NCBI GenBank assembly: GCA_947034895.1 | Contig: OX344763.1 | Location: 31,495,025-31,559,024, forward strand | Origin: Rhytidiadelphus loreus | Taxonomy: Eukaryota > Streptophyta > Bryopsida > Hypnales > Hylocomiaceae | DNA: 64,000 bases | Direction: 5' to 3' | Shown here: in pieces, positions 38,701 through 53,286 of the stretch | Layout: the number at the start of each line of letters is the position of its first letter | Position numbering within the stretch: position 1 is the stretch's first letter | Notes under the pieces: model-generated | Database searches by the model: none | What the model was told of the DNA's origin: nothing | What the model saw: only the letters and a program-made list of their open reading frames with translations | Made by a program: the position numbers and the translations under genes

Positions 38701-39770
38701 TTCCTTTATGGTTATCATTAGTAACCAATATTGGGAATGCTGGCGTCGCTTGGGCCGACCTCCTCATAACAGAGAGGACTTTCAGGTATTTGACTGTGGC
38801 TCTTTGTTTAGTATTTGTCTGCATATATCAATTTTTTTCTATCTAAGTCTGCAAGGAGCTTGCAGTGCAGGAACCAGCGTCTCGAGTTCTCCCTACAACA
38901 CTATCTGTTATCCTGTTGCATATCTTAACACGTGCAATTAGTTATTTGTAGATTTGAATGACCTATGTTTCGATAATATTCAAATCAATTCTTGCTGACG
39001 AACCCAGCGAGTGCTAATGGTATCCAGTATCTGCTTTGAATGAAAACGGGAGATTGTATGATGCTAAGAAGGTTTAAGTGTGTCGTTGATTTGACATTCT
39101 TCTGAACTGAGACCAAGTTTGGTTTACTCTAGTTATCAAGCCCTTCAGAAGTTTACAGGGAATCCAATTGTGGTATTGTGATTGAGATGTGCTGGCTGTG
39201 CTATGTTCATCTAGAAGTGCTGTATATACTAATCCATCTCCTTGGTTTCTGATGCTGAATTGGGAGGGTTTGGTGAGCTCAGGAGATCATCTCTTTATAT
39301 AACCATATTGTTTATGGTCGTCTATGGCTTTTGGGTGCACGTTTGTGAAGCTCGAAACGAGGTGTGCGATTGTCCTCATTTCTATATCTCAAATATAACC
39401 CTTGAATGTTTGCAATCTCTCTGAATCCGGGAAGTCGGTTTTGGGTAATTGCTTTCACAAACTGATCGTAGAGTACAATTTAAGAATACAGATGCTCTCG
39501 CTACCAAGTCGTTTTTTGAATTTCAATTCTGAGATATGCGGACACCTCTCTGCTCTGATATTTTTTAAGCCATCTCATGGTGGTTGAAACGGTGAATGTT
39601 GTTTTGGGCAGGATTTTCCACATCCTTTTGCAAAGCCTTTACGACAACCTGACGGCTCAATAATAGTTTCTTCCCTAGCTTTTGCATTTGTCTTGCTGTT
39701 CCAGAAGATTGGGTCTTGGTTAGCTAGTCGTAGCACCTCCCCGCTGGCCAGGAAGATAAAACTGGTTTAA
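35726..39770 (+). CDS. FAR-17a/AIG1-like multi-pass membrane protein
   Basis: Exons: 35726-35823 (first exon, less certain), 37986-38169, 38435-38592, 38690-38785, 39283-39361, 39612-39770. Phases agree at every junction and give 257 aa. The product has several hydrophobic segments: VVILILIALEA, FLTFCGFAFQMVALM, TTTLVYWTVIFW, LWLSLVTNIG, YITILFMVVYGFWVHV and IVSSLAFAFVLLF. The order and the motifs (FLTFCGFAFQ, LWLSL, YGFWVHVCEARNE, then HPF) match the AIG1/ADTRP family, whose animal members hydrolyse branched fatty-acid esters of hydroxy fatty acids. The Thr nucleophile appears kept in FLT, but the family His after PLWL seems replaced (reads VTN). The start codon lies in a local CpG-rich island; the first intron would be 2.16 kb. 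Confidence 0.72.
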
Positions 39771-41628
39771 CTTCCTCGTCCAGAAAATGTGACCCAGGAT
39801 CCTTCTTTGTGCCATAGAAAAGTTTCAAGGATATACCGCATGTGAAGAACATGCTTCTTCTTCGATCAGCTTCTGGACGTATTCTGTTCCATCAGGTAAC
39901 TTACTGGTCATGGTGTGCTGTAAGAGAATGCTCTCACTCTTGCATATTGCTTTCTACGTTTTGCAACTGATGCTGTGACTGCGTTGCATACGCTGTAGTC
40001 CGATTCTCTTTGTACGCCTCTGCTGCATTCATGTGCACTCACAAAACCTACAGTAGTTTGTAATATCTGCATTGAAAGAACCACACCTTGAGTATGAGTG
40101 AGTTAACGGTAAACGTACAAAGTTGGGGTACCAGGTACGTCACTGCACGCCTTCATAGATCAATTTCAAAGTCAACGTCATCCCAAACTCATCATTTTTA
40201 AAGTTGTCAAAGATATTGGTCTATTGAGTCTTTGATCTAGTAAGTTTGTAAATGTAATTTGAATATTAAACTTTACTTTACATTCTCTTTTCTTACTCAT
40301 CTTTCTATGAAATTCTCAGAAAATTAGAGTTTATTTAAATACACTTTAACAGTTTTAAAGATTTTTTATTGGGGACATTTTTTGTACTTATTTAGCTTTT
40401 TATAGGAATTTAGTCCCTACAGGGTAATCCAGATATCCAAAATTGTGAAGATGTATTATAAAATGAAACTTAGATTAATAATTTAATGATGACTTTTAAA
40501 CAATAGTTGTAAAATATGATCCATAGATCATATCTATTGTCTAGTACAAAAAACAATATTTTTCAATAAAATTTGAAGGCAAAAATTGAAGATTCCTTTT
40601 GAAATTGATTGTAGATTGAATATTTGTGATTTTCACAAAAAAATCTTTAAGTTCAAAATGTTAAGTTCTAATCATAGTGATTTTTGAAGATTTTTATTTT
40701 ATTTTTTTATTTAAGTTGTTTTTGAAGGGTCTTTTTTTGAATTGAAAAGGTTATTTTTGAGGCCAAATCTACCAATATCTATTGAATAATAGAATATTTG
40801 CAAAGAAAAGTCTTTAAAATCTATATTCTACAAATCTTAAAGAATTAACACATGATTATTTCAAAAAAATGATAAATGAAATAACACATTTCTATATGTG
40901 GGATGTATTTGCATTCATTTGTTGTTTAAAATTTGAATGCTTAGTCCTTTAGGGGTTAGAGTAGTTCCACCGCATTTATTTCATGTCTATTGTGAAATTC
41001 TTTTTCGAGAGTGTAGTCGCATGGTAGATTCAGTAATGTCCCCACTTCTCATGGCACCTTCGCAGTGCATTCAAGCTTCATGGCTTGGGAAGTCTTTATC
41101 TAGCTCATTAGTGATGTCATTGGAAATTGTTCCTTCCTATTCCATTTGATTCTATTTGTAGCATGTGTTGTAGCATGTGAACAGTTGGAAAACAAATGGA
41201 TTCCAAAATAGAGGATTTCAATCGTTGTGTGAACTCTTGTGTGCTCTCAAAAGATTGTGAAAATGCCATGCGTGGAGCTATGTACCGTTGTCTAAGAAAT
41301 TTGGAAAATTTGTAGTGATTGCATGGTGGAGCTTTAAATTGTTGCATGCACACTACAATGCTAGTTACATGAGTGCTTTAGGGTGTAGTGGAGGTGCTCT
41401 TAAGCCTCCACTTATATCTATTAATGTGGTATAGAAGAATTTACTTTTTGTGGTGACTTCCAAGTTTGAGATGAAAACATGCATTGCAATTTGAAACATT
41501 CTTGTATTGAAATTGCAATGGTTTGAAAATCAATGTCAATGTTACATTGAATAATTATCAATATGAGATTAAATTTATAAATATTTTGCAACTTGATTAA
41601 TATGTTTCATAATTTGAACTTTTAGAGC
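39771..41628. other. 3' flank and AT-rich spacer, no gene seen
   Basis: The first few hundred bases are probably 3' UTR of the AIG1-like gene. A TTTAGGGGTTAG end like those of the TTAA elements occurs near 40,950 without a clear partner. Confidence 0.5.
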
Positions 41629-42741
41629 TTAACCCCTAAAGGATTGTTGTCCCTTCAAGGGACAAATGGAATTTTGGTCATGTATCTATAGGCATATGAG
41701 TTTATAAGATTTTTTGAAATTTTTATTGAAGTTGAAGAATTAAGAGAGCTACATGGAGTTATAATTTTTTTTGGATTTGGACATTCAAGTAAGAAGTTAT
41801 GTACATTTTAATCCAAATTGTGGGAGGAAGGTCAGGTAGGGCAAGGGCTCTGGCCATTAGGATCGAATTGACTTGCTACAAGGCAGTAAGTGGGGAAGGA
41901 GTTGGGAGACGAGGTTGGGTAGGAAGGGGAGTTTGAAGATCTCGACCCTAGTTGTAAATCCAAGTGACAGCTAGAGACTAGAGTACCACGTTGGATGATT
42001 GAGAGAGTAAGGGAACGTCAGGAATAGGATGGGAACTCAAGGGGATTCCAAAAGAACTTCAGAGATTGGGAAGAGAACATGAGGGGGACCTTATTGGAGA
42101 GGGTAGCATGGAAGGGGCCCAACTTCAGCCCTTTATTTCAAACAGACCATATCCAAAAAATACTTGAGGCACTCATTATTTTTTTGAAGGCTGTAAATTA
42201 ATTTCAATTTTTTTAAAGATTCTTTCATATTCTAAGAGAATGGCATATCTAGGTTTTTACCATTTGGATTTCTGTAATTCAAAATTTTTAAATGTACATA
42301 ATGCTTGCAATTTTGCCTAGTGTACTAGTGTATATACAAATTTCAAGACCTTCTTGCATTGCAAGATTTTTTTCAATATGTTCTACCCCTCCAATTGCTT
42401 TGAAAATTGTTCCACATATACCTAACATGATCTCCTACATGGAAAAATTAAAACTCAACTTTGTGTAGAGCAAGTTTTTTACTATACGAGTGGCCAAAGG
42501 TAAAAATTAGTTTCGGGCATAAAAGAAAAAACTTTTCTTTTTTGTTCAAATGTCAATATCTCACTCATTTTTATTTCAAACAACCTGATTTTTTTTCACA
42601 TACATCTCTCTCAATCTAGGACAAGATCCTACGGTTGGATCAATAAAAAACTATTTTTGTTTACTTTTTTGGTCAATCTTCTAGAAATGGTAGTTTTCAA
42701 TGACTTTGAGCCAAACATAGTCATGGTCCTTTAGGGGTTAA
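41629..42741. mobile_element. Possible second TTAA-flanked piggyBac-type element
   Basis: TTAA-CCCCTAAAGGATTGT at 41,629 faces ATGGTCCTTTAGGGG-TTAA ending at 42,741. The terminal 11 bases are inverted repeats and both sides have TTAA, giving 1.1 kb. No transposase ORF. The pairing of these two ends is inferred from orientation and spacing. Confidence 0.5.
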
Positions 42742-43599
42742 AAGTGCCTATAGAAAAGTTTGAGTTTAGAGATAAATATATATTGTATTCATTAAATTCA
42801 CATGTGGGAAACCTATTATAGTAAGTTTATTACCTTTTACATATATTGATTGTGATAATGGTCTATAGATTCTATCTCCTTAAATATGGACTTGTTTCAA
42901 TTTTTTCTACACAATTATCTTCATATTGTAATATTTTTTGTTTTCTAACATTTTTTGATTTCTATGCTTTTTTTAACCCTTCAAGTTCTTTGACTATTTT
43001 TCACAAAAAGTATCCAAAATTACCACTTTTTAGTGCATTGTGAATAATCAAAATATCAAAACATTTTTCAAACTTTCAATTGTACAAATTTGTAATAGAC
43101 TACTATAGAAATTTGTGGAAAGATTTTAGACCATTTCATAGTATAGACTACAAGATTATTATGTTTGAAGTTTGAAGAAAATAAATTTTGGGCCTTGTCC
43201 AACAAGTTTAGTGTAGTTTGACTCAACTTTGTGGAGAAAGAGGCAATATATGACATTGGGAACTTGGACCATTGGTGCATGGGTAGGTAGTTACTTGTAT
43301 GACAATTTTAAAGAATAATTGAAATGTTACATACACAAAAAATCTTGCAATGAGAAGATGTTTAGAAAATAACAACTACATGAGTAAGAATTCAATTTTT
43401 TTTTGAAGAACTCATTCTTTTGAAGAATCAAAATCTCAGTGGTCAAGATAAAGATTTTTTTCTCTAAATCAAGTACCAAAAAGGAAAAAATAAATAAAAT
43501 ATCATGACATTATACTAAGATTTGAGGCCAAGGTTGAGAGGGTGTGGATTTCCACCAATGAGATTTCAAGAAACCAAGAGCTTGGACTTTCAAACCTTT
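42742..43599. other. AT-rich spacer, no gene seen
   Basis: Only short motif-free ORFs. A degenerate extra unit of the next repeat may begin near 43,523. Confidence 0.5.
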
Positions 43600-43975
43600 A
43601 CACTAGAAGGTAGAGTCCAAAGGCCATTGCCCTCCAACTACCTACATGGTGATGGACTCTCAAAAAAAGTTTGGATCAATTAGAAATAGAGATTCTAATT
43701 CTAATTGAGAGATTGTTGAATTTTTTTCATAAAAAATCAAAAACTTCACATTGAGGCCATCCAAATTGTGAGGGCATGGGAGTTCATTGCCAAGGAATTG
43801 GACTTTAGACTTGGCCTTTGGAGGCTTCACACTACACCCAATTGAAGGTTCTAATTCCTATATTTTATTACCTATTTATTGCTCATTTCTTTAGACTCTC
43901 AAAAAAGTTTGGCCACACAATCCCACAACCTCTCAACTTGGATGGCCATTGATAGTGTGAAGTGCCCCTAAAACT
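43600..43975 (+). repeat. Dispersed repeat, plus-strand member
   Basis: It shares long phrases with the reverse complement of 50,685-51,085, such as CCCTCCAACTACCTACATGG, CTTGGCCTTTGGAGGCTTC and AGTTTGGCCAC. It ends at GTGTGAAGTGCCCCTAAAA. Probably a MITE or a fragment of one; no ORF is conserved between the two members. Confidence 0.75.
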
Positions 43976-44199
43976 GCCATTTTTAATGCATTGAGTGAAA
44001 ATTGGAAAAAAAAGGATTTTTTTTCAATTTATACATTATTAATATATATACTACTATGAAAACATATTGAAAAAATTCAACCTATTCAGCTTCATAGATA
44101 ACACAAGTTATAAGTGTTCAAAGTTAATGGAGAAAATATACACTACTTCCTTGATTGTTTGGTTGCTTGCTTGCCTTTTCTATTACAATAGCATGCTAT

Positions 44200-44400
44200 C
44201 TAAACTACCTCTAAACTTTCAAGCCCTATAACTTTTGACCTAACTATTTGATAAAAAAAAATATTACAACTAATCAAAATTGATACATGCACACATCTTT
44301 GGTAAAAAAACTCATTTTTATTTGTTCAAAAATGACTTTGCATAAACCTATCTAAGCCTTTTAAAAACTCCACATGAGGTTATTGTCTTTTAGGGGGGTA
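44200..44400. repeat. Degenerate transposon end, related to 46,130-46,340
   Basis: Both regions share the order ATAACTTTTGA, CACATCTT or TTCACATGTTG, ACTTTG, ATAACTATCTAAG or AAACCTATCTAAG, and end in a run of Gs followed by ATAA. These look like eroded ends of one family. Confidence 0.4.
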
Positions 44401-44733
44401 ATAACTTCTATTTTATCATATTGTAGATAGAATGCACTTTCTACATCCTCTATATAGGTTTCTAGTATTGGTCAAACTTGTTATAAAAATTATTTTTAAT
44501 GTTCACTGTTTTTTATGCAAATTTTATATTCTTTAAATATTAAAGCAAAGTTTCACATTTATTTTGTATTTGATTTGATGTAATATTTAATATCTACAAC
44601 TTTGCATTGTTATACACACCCATTGATGATTGTGTTGCAAGGAAGAGATATCGATTTTTATTTATCTTTTACAAAACATTCATCAATAATGACGAGGAAA
44701 AAAAGATTGCAAGCATACAAACATCTTAGAATA

Positions 44734-44738
44734 CAGTG

Positions 44739-44794
<56 letters not shown>
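44734..44794. repeat. TA dinucleotide microsatellite
   Basis: A run of TA repeats more than 40 bases long. The 102-codon ORF across it (IYIYIY) is a by-product. Confidence 0.95.
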
Positions 44795-44795
<1 letters not shown>

Positions 44796-46979
44796 CTCTT
44801 CCGTTGCCATTGTCAATCAAAGTTTGGCATATTTCAATCTAGGTAAACCCTTTCAAATACAAATATCATCAATAGAATTTATATTAATTTCATTTAAATC
44901 ATTCTCATAAATAGGTCTTTTTCCTTAAAAATGAATTTAGAACATAATTAGAGTGGCAATCTACAATATTTTTTTTTAAGGTTGAAAGTAGATGAAAGGT
45001 GATGTAAAACTTTCAAATGGATGAAAATGATGATTAGATGAAATTATTGGTGACAAAAAATTGAATTTGATCAAAATTTAGTACCATATTGTGGTTATTT
45101 TCCATCTAAAAAGGCTACTTATGAGTTTAAATTCCTATGCCTTGATTAGACTCATTTTCTACTTCTTTATACTAGGCCCAATGAAACTATTAAACCAATC
45201 ATTGAGCCCCTTGAATCTTTGAGCTACAAACCACCTTCAATATTTTGTATAGAATCCTAAACTTCAACCCCTCAAAATTTGCCATGAAAAATTGACCCCC
45301 TTGTTGCCCCTCAACATTACTCAAAAAGTTGGCCCTATTTAGATTTTTGTGGGTCTCTTATTTAATGTAACTCCTTCTATGTGCTAAAACTAACTACAAG
45401 AGTCCTCCAAAACTAATTTAGGAGGCAAGGCTTCCAAATTTGAACTCCAAATTTTCCAAGAAAGAAAATTAGAATATAAGACCCTTAAATTAAGAGATCC
45501 TAAAAATCAAGCTCCCTTTATAAAATGCAAGTTTAAGGACAATGAAGGACTAGTTCTCTCTAGATGTCAATACATTCCTATTTTAGGTGGTGAAAAATCA
45601 CCAACTTATGAATTTTCTTTGCAAGAAGGCTAAATTAACATTCATGCAATAAACATTCATTGCAAGAAGCATCTCCAAAAAATCATTTAACATATCAATA
45701 AAAAGAAGAAAGAATGATTTACATGAATCAATGCACGATATAGATATGTTGGAGCAGTTTCATTCTCTAACCTTTGAAGGATCAAGGCACATTTTGAGCA
45801 AAGATTGTCAAAAATTTCTACTTTGGGGGTAGTACTCAAGAAAAAAATGAAAAAAAAAAATTTTATGAAAAAAATTCAACTATACAAACTTGCACTAAAC
45901 TATTACAAAAATGTGTAGAAATTCTTTTAGAAACTTTGACTACGCAAATTGGAAAAAGTTCAAAGATTGAAAAAGAAGATTTTATCCGACCTTACTCAAT
46001 AGGGGCATTGAACTTTAATGCCTCCTATAGTGAGATTTTTGTACTACACATGATTATTATTCTTTAACACAATTGCATTCCTATATCATGTTAGTTTAAC
46101 ATATCTACCAAATTTCAAAAGTAGAAGAGGAATTTTGCACATATTGCCTAAAAAGTTATAGGTAGCATAACTTTTGATTTGGTCACCTAAGTGGAAAAAA
46201 CTAGACATTTACACCATGAAAAATATACATATTCACATGTTGCATCAAAATTTTGTGAACATCCAACCAAAATTGACTTTGTGTATAACTATCTAAGATT
46301 TATGGGATATGTTGTTGAATGAAAAACTTGGCCCCCAGGGGATAAAATATAAATTTCTGAAAGTAATCCCACTAACTTATGTATAGGTCAATCACTTATG
46401 GGATACAACCAAAATTTTCATCCATTTCACCATTTTCCATCCACTTACCTACCTTTTCATCTAATTCCAAACTCTTACAAAATCCCTTCCGCATCCGTGG
46501 CCGCGACCGCGGACATGCAACGCGACGACCATCGAGGCATTGCCACTCCTTCGTCTTCACTTCGGGAACGACCCGTCGATCTTTACTTATTCGCGTGCAC
46601 AAAATCTCGCACTTTCATTTTCCATCCCCATTTTTTCTTTTCTGTTTTTTTTCTCTGGCGCAAATTTTTCCGTGAGCATCCCACGGCATCTCGGATGAAT
46701 TGTGCACCCAAAAGCCTGCAACCCGCAGCGATGATTTGCCCCCCCAGTATAGTAAAAGTGTAAAATAGTGCGAACCTCCCTTTGACGGAAGGGCCGTGAA
46801 TCACAGAGCTCAATGATCTTGCCCGCGCGTGCAAGCCCACATTACTAAGAACTTGCGTGCTCAGCTTGACATATTGTCCACTTTGGCTGGTGTCAGATCT
46901 GCGATTGTTGCTACTCACCAGCGGCATCGCCAGCTTCAGATCCGAGCTTTTCAAGAAGGTGCACATAGTTTGGGACGCG
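44795..46979. other. AT-rich spacer, then 5' region of the UMP-CMP kinase gene
   Basis: No gene is seen up to about 46,470. From there the DNA is richer in CG (46,480-46,720 and 46,790-46,980) and leads into the first coding exon, so it is likely promoter and 5' UTR. An upstream ATG in frame at 46,857 would add about 40 residues unlike the family. Confidence 0.5.
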
Positions 46980-49325
<2,346 letters not shown>

Positions 49326-50684
49326 AAAACGAAGGTTAGTTTCTGCTTTCGACTATTCAACCCTTGAAGGATCTGAGCATGATTTTTGCAGAATTTTATC
49401 TCCCCTGTTCCCGTGGTAACAAACAAAGATTGTGTACAGTTTTAGTCGTAACGATATCGGCTGAAAGATCGTCTTGAGACATCTGTTCTGCGACCCAAAT
49501 TGCTCTTGAAGTTTTAGAAATGTCACTTGTACTTCAAATCTGCCGTCATATCTGGTGTTCCTGATATCTAGTAAGAATGACCATCTTTATTGTCTATTAA
49601 CTTTTGCCATGAAGATTCTGGCTTTCATTTAACTCAAGAATCACCTCTGTTCCACTCGTCTGTGAAGGATTAATCTTCATTAGTCTATTTGTAGTCATGA
49701 ACGATTTTTCATCGGAGACATTTTAATCCCTCACAATGCAAATCCAGAATGTTCTCATTGCAGCCTCTGATGTTGAATTGTGGTGATTGACAGGAGCGAG
49801 GTAGCTTCTATTTAGTATGCATTTGAGTTTCTTCTATATGGAGAGTAATTGGTAGGGGTACTTGTGGCACTATTCTATTTGTTCATGCCTCCATTTGGTT
49901 ACTAAGGCAGCGCCCTTCAGCTTTGACACTCCTTGGAGTTATGTGTGTGCTGTCGTTTTATAATCTTTGTAGTCTATAATATCACAGTTCAAAGGCTGCT
50001 CCATCTTAGAATGACAGGCGTGAATTCGGAGCTTGTGACTCGCATAAATCCTATGTTATGACTTATGACTAAGTTTTGATCAATGGAAAATTTCTATGTA
50101 TTAACCCTCAAAGACGGGCCAATGATGACCACAGAACTGAACTGCAAATTCCTTTCACTCTGGATGTTCTCATGTTGTGACTATTTACTCTTGAAATTTT
50201 TATTTTTCAGAGATGTAATGATTTGTTATCTACAAGTCATCAAATTTCCAGATATTTTTGTGAAAATTTTGAAATTACTGTGAACTTTTTTAAGGAAAAA
50301 GTGAAGGAAATTCATATCAAATACAAAATTGAATGAAAACCCTAAAAACTTCTCCATGAGTGTAGATGATAGTGTAGAATATCATGGAGTAAAAACATTT
50401 ATCGTATCTTTCTATAATTAAAAAATTGATAGATTGGTTATTGGCACAAAGTTCAAATTCAATCAATTCAAGTTGGAGTAGAAACTACACTTCATTAGCA
50501 TCATTTCATTAGTTGAGTTCAAATTCAAAAAATGGTCATTCTTATGATTCAAATTCAAGTTAAACCTTTAATGTATAGATTGTTTTCCAAATCAACAATT
50601 TGAAGAAAAATCATTATAAAGTACAATTTAGAAGAATATTTTGGAGGTGATATTCTAGTAAAAGTTGTAGATTTTGAATTTTAG
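49326..50684. other. 3' flank of the UMP-CMP kinase gene and spacer
   Basis: Probable 3' UTR at first, then AT-rich sequence. No further exon is supported. Confidence 0.55.
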
Positions 50685-51085
50685 GGCCACTTCACACTAT
50701 GACCGTTCAAGTTGAGAGGTCGTAGGATTGAGTGGCCAAACTTTGTTGAGAGTCCAAAGAAATGAACAATAAATAGGCAACAATTGGAGTCTTCAGTCAG
50801 CCATAGTGTAAAGCCTCTAAAGGCCAAGTCGAAAGTCCAAACCCTTGGCAATGAACTCCGATGGCCTCTCAACTTGGACGGCCATAATGTGAAGCCTCCA
50901 AAGGCCAAGTCTAAAGTCCAAACTCTAAGTAATGAATTCCCACCTACCAATCTAACGGTTGAGATCTTGTCATAAGTTGATGGCCTCTCGGCCATAGTTT
51001 GGGCATTCATTTCTAGCCAACCCAAACTTCCTTTGAAAGTCTGTCGCCATGTAGGTAGTTGGAGGGTAATGGCCTTTAGACTTCT
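50685..51085 (-). repeat. Dispersed repeat, minus-strand member
   Basis: It is the reverse-oriented relative of 43,600-43,975. It contains an internal direct duplication of about 75 bp (GGCCAAGTCGAAAGTCCAAA near 50,821 and GGCCAAGTCTAAAGTCCAAA near 50,901). Together the two members bracket the UMP-CMP kinase gene. Confidence 0.75.
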
Positions 51086-52656
51086 GCCTTAATAATATTC
51101 CATCCCCTTTTGACAAATTGGTAGAACCTAAAAAATTGAGGGGATGTAATGTCTAGATTGACAACGGTGCTAGTATTACAAAGTTTTGTTAATAGATCTA
51201 GAATAGGATGGGGTCTTTGTTGTAGAAATTATTTTCATATAATCTCTTAATATCCATAAATTTCCTACATAATCCTAAACCTACTCCCAATTTCTTTTTT
51301 CCAAATTAGCATTCTATAATTTCCACAATAACCTAGAAATTGTCATAACTAGCTTTGATCTAGCATAAAAGATGGATGGTCATTCCAAGTGCCTTAAAAC
51401 TTCACCATGATGTAGATCAACCACTCAACTATTCAAATATCAAATTTTGTCCTAATCTAAGCATTACATGTTTTCTAAGGCCTCTAAGAGATTGTTTCAA
51501 CCTGGTTCTCCATACTACAAACCATGGCAAGGCAATTAGAATATTAAATAATAAAAATAAATTCCAATAAAATTTTCATATTTAAATAATATTTAAAATT
51601 AATTAATTAATATTTATCCAACATGGCAGTCTGGTTGCCACGTTGAACTACTCCTGTAGCAACGTTCCTACAGTCCAGGAATTGTGGAAAACTCAGTCTT
51701 TCAGAGGCCTAAAAAAACATGTAATGATATTGTCCAACTTTGGTGAATATTTTTCCACTACTGACTTTTATAAATTACTGCTTTTACTTTACAACTTCTC
51801 TCTCAATTTCTATTTCACCCATACTCAATCAAGGTTAAGTCCAAAGTTCATGAAATTTGTATAGAATCATGAATGAAAAAATAGCCCACATGCTCACCAA
51901 ATTTTATAACCACATAATAATAAAACTCCAAGATATGCTCCTTCAAATGTTGTTGCCTTAGATTTAGATATCCTCTACTTCAACACTTGACAACCACCAG
52001 TCCATAAATGGTAATGCTTCCAAATTTATTATGCCAATAGTATACTTTGGTCAAAACAAACCCTCAAAATCTCAACTCAAATGGAAGCACCAATACTACA
52101 CAATAGCTGAAATACACGATGTCAAAATTGCCTTCTCCATAAATAACAAAAGTCACCCATAATAGTTTGCACAAAATACCATCCCCACCCTAACTTTCAT
52201 CAAACTTCACCCACATCTTCCTAAGGTTCAAAAGACTCAATGGTTCCACCTTTAAGTCTCGCCTTAAGTACTCTCAAATAACCCCTAACCCTTGGTGGCT
52301 AAACGTCTAATCCTGGATTCACATTCTTGTGCATACATTCAAAGTATTCTTCACCTTTGTCTTTGATACGGTACTCCAACATTCTAATGAATGTATGCAA
52401 ACCAAATGTTGTAGAGTGTTTTGAATCTCCTTTCCCTTTGCATATTATTTCTTTTTTTTCTCCAATACTTTTCTTTTGTAGTATGTTGCCATTACTACTT
52501 GAGACATGATTGTTGCCATTTTTTAGACCATTGTTCAATATCACAATGAATTCATCATAAAAAATTAGCATCAACAAGAAATTTTGCATTTTCAACCCAA
52601 GGGACTCAACCCCTTCCAACCACAAGGAACACGTTTAGTGTTGCCTCTCAACATAA
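51086..52656. other. AT-rich spacer, no gene seen
   Basis: ORFs are short and motif-free, including the minus-strand 108-codon ORF ending near 52,299. Confidence 0.55.
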
Positions 52657-53286
52657 TTGCTTCTTGCAACAATAAACATACAATAAGAGCAGTAAGTGGC
52701 AGTTACTACCTCTTTTGGGTGGATAGTAACACTTCGTGTTACTATACCCTGAAATTTTAAAATTTATGATTTTAAAATTTATAAAAACGACATTTGAACC
52801 CCCCCTTACCCCTCTTGTAATTTTCACAAACTAACATGGTGACAAACAATATGGGACAATTCCTCATATCTGTATCCGGTACTTGTATTTAATATACATC
52901 ATGTATCCATATCTAGTAATGTATCCATATCTGAAACTTATATTTAGTATACATACCATATCCGTATCCAGTAATGTATACATATCTGAAACATGTATTC
53001 TGTGTACATACCACATCCGTATCCAATAATGTATCCGTATTTGAAACTCATATTCAATATACATACCGTATCCGTATCCAATATTATATATGTATTTGGT
53101 ATTTGGATGGCCCAGATTAAATCTCATAAGATCAACGGCAACTTTGAAGGTAAGCATTTTTAAAATTAAAAAAATCAACGGCCTATAAATTTTCTAAGAG
53201 GAAGGGGCAACTAATACAAACGAGGATGGTATGCCTCTTTTCAGTGGATAGTTGCTTCTTGCAACAATAAACATACAATAAAAGCA
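52657..53286 (-). mobile_element. Insertion flanked by 35-bp direct repeats
   Basis: Direct repeats at 52,657-52,691 and 53,252-53,286 differ at one base (begin TTGCTTCTTGCAACAATAAA). Between them lies a 560-bp reverse-oriented member of the GATAC-rich repeat family at 3,936. If the direct repeats are a target duplication, it is unusually long. Confidence 0.7.

Noticed and set aside
44602..44910. 102-codon ORF with an IYIYIY run
   Set aside because: Product of the TA microsatellite.
50681..51025. 114-codon minus-strand ORF
   Set aside because: Falls inside a dispersed repeat and is not conserved in the partner copy near 43,600.
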